Positions 24,276 through 24,466 of a stretch of 24,466 nt of DNA are shown piece after piece (positions within the stretch are counted from its first letter, which is position 1; each line of letters starts with the position of its first letter). The stretch is from Pedosphaera sp. (GTDB lineage Bacteria; Verrucomicrobiota; Verrucomicrobiia; Limisphaerales; UBA9464). A program made the translations under genes and the position numbers. The notes under the pieces are model-generated. The model was not told the origin of the DNA and made no database searches. It saw nothing but the letters and a program-made list of their open reading frames with translations. Where the stretch lies: assembly GCA_009695405.1 (NCBI GenBank), contig SIAZ01000016.1:1-24466 (forward strand), given 5' to 3'.

Positions 24276-24466
24276 GTCAGAAATCCCAACAAATAGGCCT
24301 TTTATTGGCTTTTTTGATAAGTGCCTATGAAGATGGATGAAGCTGAATACAGTTTAAAGTGTCGGGAATCCGTAGGGAAGAATTAGGTACATTTGTGCCT
24401 GCGCGGGTTGACGGTCTTTTGCTCGTCGTTTTGGAGCGCATGGCGGTTACCTGATAGTTTCAATCT
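24276..24466. other. Unassigned sequence at the right edge
   Basis: No recognisable gene. Short open frames exist (for example a 38-codon minus-strand frame at 24325-24441) without family similarity. The sequence differs in character from the IS66 fragment and may be the pre-insertion flank or debris of another element. Confidence 0.3.

Noticed and set aside
24325..24441. 38-codon minus-strand frame rich in Ser/Thr/Arg
   Set aside because: Short, with no family resemblance or ribosome binding site; may be chance.

Overview
The window looks like a chromosomal stretch from a member of the Verrucomicrobiota, possibly a Limisphaerales/Pedosphaera-type lineage. This is inferred from the combination of a secreted DUF1080 lipoprotein, a PQQ-type sugar dehydrogenase, a large secreted TPR protein with many 'FTN/TNR' segments, a short type II secretion pseudopilin operon, and several start codons without a Shine-Dalgarno sequence. 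No 16S rRNA gene is present to confirm it.

Layout. Positions 143-3947 (minus strand) hold a compact cluster read CcsA/HemX-like membrane protein -> hemA -> hemC -> a histidinol-phosphatase/inositol-monophosphatase family gene. The first two steps of C5 tetrapyrrole synthesis in it are tightly coupled (1-base and 7-base junctions). Positions 4036-8197 hold a DUF1080 lipoprotein (minus), a divergent orphan membrane protein (plus), a secreted leucine-rich-repeat protein (minus) and a divergent PQQ sugar dehydrogenase (plus). Next on the plus strand come a glutamine amidotransferase (pabA/trpG) and a zinc-free MDR oxidoreductase. A symmetric hairpin at 9946-9974 ends this plus-strand block and also the opposing ribosomal operon.

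Positions 10003-15294 (minus) form a fused str/S10 operon: rpsL-rpsG-fusA-rpsJ-rplC-rplD-rplW. It has no tuf and stops after rplW instead of continuing to rplB. Immediately upstream on the same strand (15418-19449) is a type II secretion assembly operon, gspF-H-I-J-K, with start/stop overlaps, preceded by a small stand-alone glycogen-binding-domain (CBM48-like) protein.

After a 349-base region without a recognised gene, the plus strand carries a DUF554/YqgA membrane protein, tRNA-His(GTG) with encoded CCA, three 12-bp tandem repeats and an 890-residue secreted TPR protein. The right edge holds the 3' remnant of an IS66-family transposase, with a probable element terminus at 24038.

Most of the window is housekeeping and conserved families. 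I do not see a clear new system such as a defence island, biosynthetic cluster or phage. The points most worth a second look are the truncated and fused ribosomal operon with its intercistronic hairpin, the pyrimidine-rich leaders without Shine-Dalgarno in that operon, the shared Lys/Ala tails on its products, the enlarged HemC beside a shortened HemA, and the orphan membrane protein with a TTG start.
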